DNA of 35,434 nucleotides, from positions 1-35,434 of the forward strand of contig SMWZ01000150.1 of assembly GCA_004356455.1 (NCBI GenBank), in the 5' to 3' direction. This stretch comes from Deltaproteobacteria bacterium (GTDB taxonomy: Bacteria; Myxococcota_A; UBA9160; SZUA-336). The translations under genes and the position numbers were made by a program. Positions within the stretch are counted from its first letter, which is position 1. Each line of letters opens with the position of its first letter. Of this stretch, positions 33,915 to 35,434 are shown in pieces. Below the pieces are notes generated by a model. It had not been told where the DNA came from. It ran no database searches and worked only from the letters and a program-made list of their open reading frames with translations.

Positions 33915-34791
33915 GCGCGCTGGCGCTGCCCACGGCTACCAGCGTGTGCGCGGCATTCGTTTTCTCGACCCAGACCTCGAGCAGGTGTCTTCGCTGAGAG
34001 CCCAGCTCAATCTCCTCGCGCAGCTTGCCCCGCGCCCGCACGGTCTCACCTGCCCAGAGCACATTCGTGAGCTTCACATCCATGCGCCCCCCCGCGAACC
34101 AGCCTTCGCCGAAGCCGTTGGCCATGAGCTGTGAGAGCAGGCACGTTGACAGCATCCCCTGCACCACGATCTCGGGGAAGCCGAACTTGCGTGCCTGCTC
34201 GAGATCCGTGTGGTAGTTGCGCTCGGGGCCGCTGAAGCGCCAGCACAGGGTCCGATCCACCTTTAGCTCGACCGGCATGAGCTCGGGTCCCGAGCCCGCC
34301 CCTACCTCGCGGCGCGGCTTCTCGCGGGCCGAGCCCCGATCCACCACAAACCCAGCTTCGGACTCGGGGTCGTCGATCAGGAAGGACTGGTGGGTGCGGC
34401 CCCGCAACAACAGCCGTCCCTCTTCGTCCTCGTAGTCCACCTCGTTCACCAGATACTCGCGGCCCCGCTTACGGTAGCGGTCCGCTAGCGTGGAGCGCGT
34501 ACGCACGCGCGTTCCGACGCGCAGGGGGGCGAACAGGAACCACTCCTGCTGGGCATGCAGGTTGCCCACCAGCCGCTTCAGGTACCAGCGCTCGGGATGT
34601 CGGTAAACCTCGCTGTGGTACAGCAGGGGCGGTGCGATCGGGAGATCGAGCTCGGAGTTCGCCCCCCCACTGTAATACGGATGTTGGTCAGCCAAGGTCT
34701 CGAGATAGAAGTCGACCGTCTTCTGGGTGACCTCGTGCACATCGCTGTGCACGTGCTGCCCCACACGCAGCGGCTGGCCGAGCAAGTTCAT
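33895..34791 (-). CDS. Double hot-dog MaoC-like (FAS1-type dehydratase) protein
   Basis: 298 aa with two hot-dog domains, N-terminal about 5-145 and C-terminal about 170-290. The C-terminal domain has FSGPERNYHTDLEQARKFGF followed by IVVQGMLS, aligned with the R-specific enoyl-CoA hydratase motif GDxNPxH...HGM. His and the following Asp are kept, but the catalytic Asp position is Pro and HGM reads QGM. It may be an acyl-CoA hydratase or thioester-binding protein with altered chemistry, and substrate is unknown. The last 20 nt overlap the 3' end of the kinase gene on the other strand. It is transcribed divergently from the cytochrome gene, with 66 bp between the starts. Confidence 0.82.
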   Translation of the reverse strand: MNLLGQPLRVGQHVHSDVHEVTQKTVDFYLETLADQHPYYSGGANSELDLPIAPPLLYHSEVYRHPERWYLKRLVGNLHAQQEWFLFAPLRVGTRVRTRSTLADRYRKRGREYLVNEVDYEDEEGRLLLRGRTHQSFLIDDPESEAGFVVDRGSAREKPRREVGAGSGPELMPVELKVDRTLCWRFSGPERNYHTDLEQARKFGFPEIVVQGMLSTCLLSQLMANGFGEGWFAGGRMDVKLTNVLWAGETVRARGKLREEIELGSQRRHLLEVWVEKTNAAHTLVAVGSASALTRDRS

Positions 34792-34857
34792 CAGGGTCTA
34801 CCTCCGCTCGCGCGCACCTCGGCGCGCGCCCTGTATTTTGTCAAACTCGGCCCAGTC

Positions 34858-35434
34858 GTGGCTAGCGCGCGCAGAACCTCCTCTGGCATCAAAGCGATCG
34901 GCCTCTCTATGGGGCTGCTCGCCGGCGCCTGTCAGCTCCTGGGCGAGCGCCCGCTGATCGCGCCAGTGCCGGACCCGGAGCTGGTGCAGCGCGGCGGGCT
35001 GCTCTTCATGAGCCCGCAGCTGTCGGGTGACGGCAGTCGCAGCTGCGCCAGCTGCCACCCGGGCGGCGGAAGCGACGGTGGCGTGTACCTCAGGGACGTC
35101 CGGGTCCCGCCGGGCACGCCGGGGGCGCGTGTGACCCCCGGGCTGCGCGGGCTATGGCAGACGCCTCCCTATTATTGGGATGGCTCCGTTTTGAGCCTAG
35201 ACGAGGCCATCGCGCGCATGCTCGAGGTCGAGATGCGCGGAGGTCAGGCCGCTGTGCGCGACTTCGCGGCCCTGGAAGCATACCTGCTCTCCATACCCCC
35301 TTTCGACCGCGGCCGCGTCGAGCCCGACGGAACGCCCATTGAGCCGGCGACCATGTCTGCTCGGCGTGGCTTCAAGTTCTTCAAGCAAGCGAAATGCTCG
35401 CTCTGTCACCCGCCACCGCTGTTTACGCGGGGCA
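34858..35434 (+). CDS. Di-heme cytochrome c peroxidase/MauG-like lipoprotein (partial, 3' end off the window)
   Basis: 192 codons are visible. GTG at 34858 gives MASARRTSSGIKAIG then a hydrophobic stretch ending LLAGAC, a lipoprotein signal with Cys25 as the likely lipidated residue. An ATG at 34909 would cut the basic n-region. Two heme c motifs are present: CASCH (63-67) and CSLCH (180-184). Between them VTPGLRGLWQTPPYYWDGS and LDEAIARML match the cytochrome c peroxidase/MauG family, where the TPxLRN...PYxHDG segment follows the first heme. Expected to work in the periplasm on peroxide or another oxidant. The two hemes are about 117 residues apart. The end of the protein is missing, so the axial ligands of the second domain cannot be checked. 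Confidence 0.85.
   Translation, partial: MASARRTSSGIKAIGLSMGLLAGACQLLGERPLIAPVPDPELVQRGGLLFMSPQLSGDGSRSCASCHPGGGSDGGVYLRDVRVPPGTPGARVTPGLRGLWQTPPYYWDGSVLSLDEAIARMLEVEMRGGQAAVRDFAALEAYLLSIPPFDRGRVEPDGTPIEPATMSARRGFKFFKQAKCSLCHPPPLFTRG

Noticed and set aside
1..35434. CRISPR arrays, tRNA or rRNA genes, prophage or insertion-sequence genes
   Set aside because: No regularly spaced direct repeats, cloverleaf-like sequence, transposase or integrase was found. The gaps are too short for most of these.

Overview
The window is a GC-rich, gene-dense bacterial chromosome segment with no rRNA or tRNA gene, phage gene, insertion sequence or CRISPR array that I can see. A stand-alone MglA-type GTPase, a membrane-anchored Ser/Thr kinase, an IcmF-type fused mutase and the order tilS-ftsH-folP-cdaA-cdaR-glmM-pdxJ-nnr-tsaE-lysC point to a deltaproteobacterial-type organism (Myxococcota or a relative). 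That placement is inference from gene content. Almost everything is on the minus strand. The plus-strand genes are an MFS transporter, the kinase and a truncated cytochrome. Non-ATG starts are frequent (GTG, TTG, and probably two CTG).

Layout. (1) 1-2572: a partial PadR regulator immediately downstream of ribBA (riboflavin synthesis), then an MglA-like GTPase. (2) 2647-9264: a B12 mutase block, icmF - scpA - meaB, which holds isobutyryl-CoA mutase fused to its G-protein chaperone, methylmalonyl-CoA mutase and the separate chaperone MeaB. Active-site residues separate the two mutases: Phe/Gln in IcmF and Tyr/Arg in ScpA. (3) 9265-10816: a divergent regulatory region with two palindromes, then an MFS transporter. 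(4) 10825-14385: thiolase - 3-hydroxybutyryl-CoA dehydrogenase - acyl-CoA carboxylase beta subunit, tightly coupled. Together with block 2 this suggests C4 acyl-CoA metabolism feeding through propionyl/methylmalonyl-CoA to succinyl-CoA.

(5) 14515-18314: iscS - mnmA - rnc - era, for tRNA thiolation, RNA processing and ribosome assembly, joined by short overlaps. (6) 18315-18568: an intergenic region packed with hairpins, carrying one copy of a dispersed structured repeat. (7) 18569-31641: a long housekeeping cluster on the minus strand. In transcription order it runs tilS, ftsH, folP, cdaA, cdaR, glmM, pdxJ, [repeat-bearing spacer], nnr, tsaE, lysC, a ComEA-like HhH protein, yihY. It joins c-di-AMP synthesis and peptidoglycan-precursor synthesis with folate, B6, NAD(P)HX repair, tRNA t6A and lysidine modification. 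(8) 31642-35434: a kinase built on seventeen exact 13-residue helical repeats, convergent with a double hot-dog MaoC-like protein, then the start of a di-heme cytochrome lipoprotein that runs off the window.

The least explained items are the 13-residue-repeat kinase, the two-copy dispersed repeat whose second hairpin keeps its shape with different bases, and the paired CTG start codons with strong Shine-Dalgarno sequences at the same spacing.
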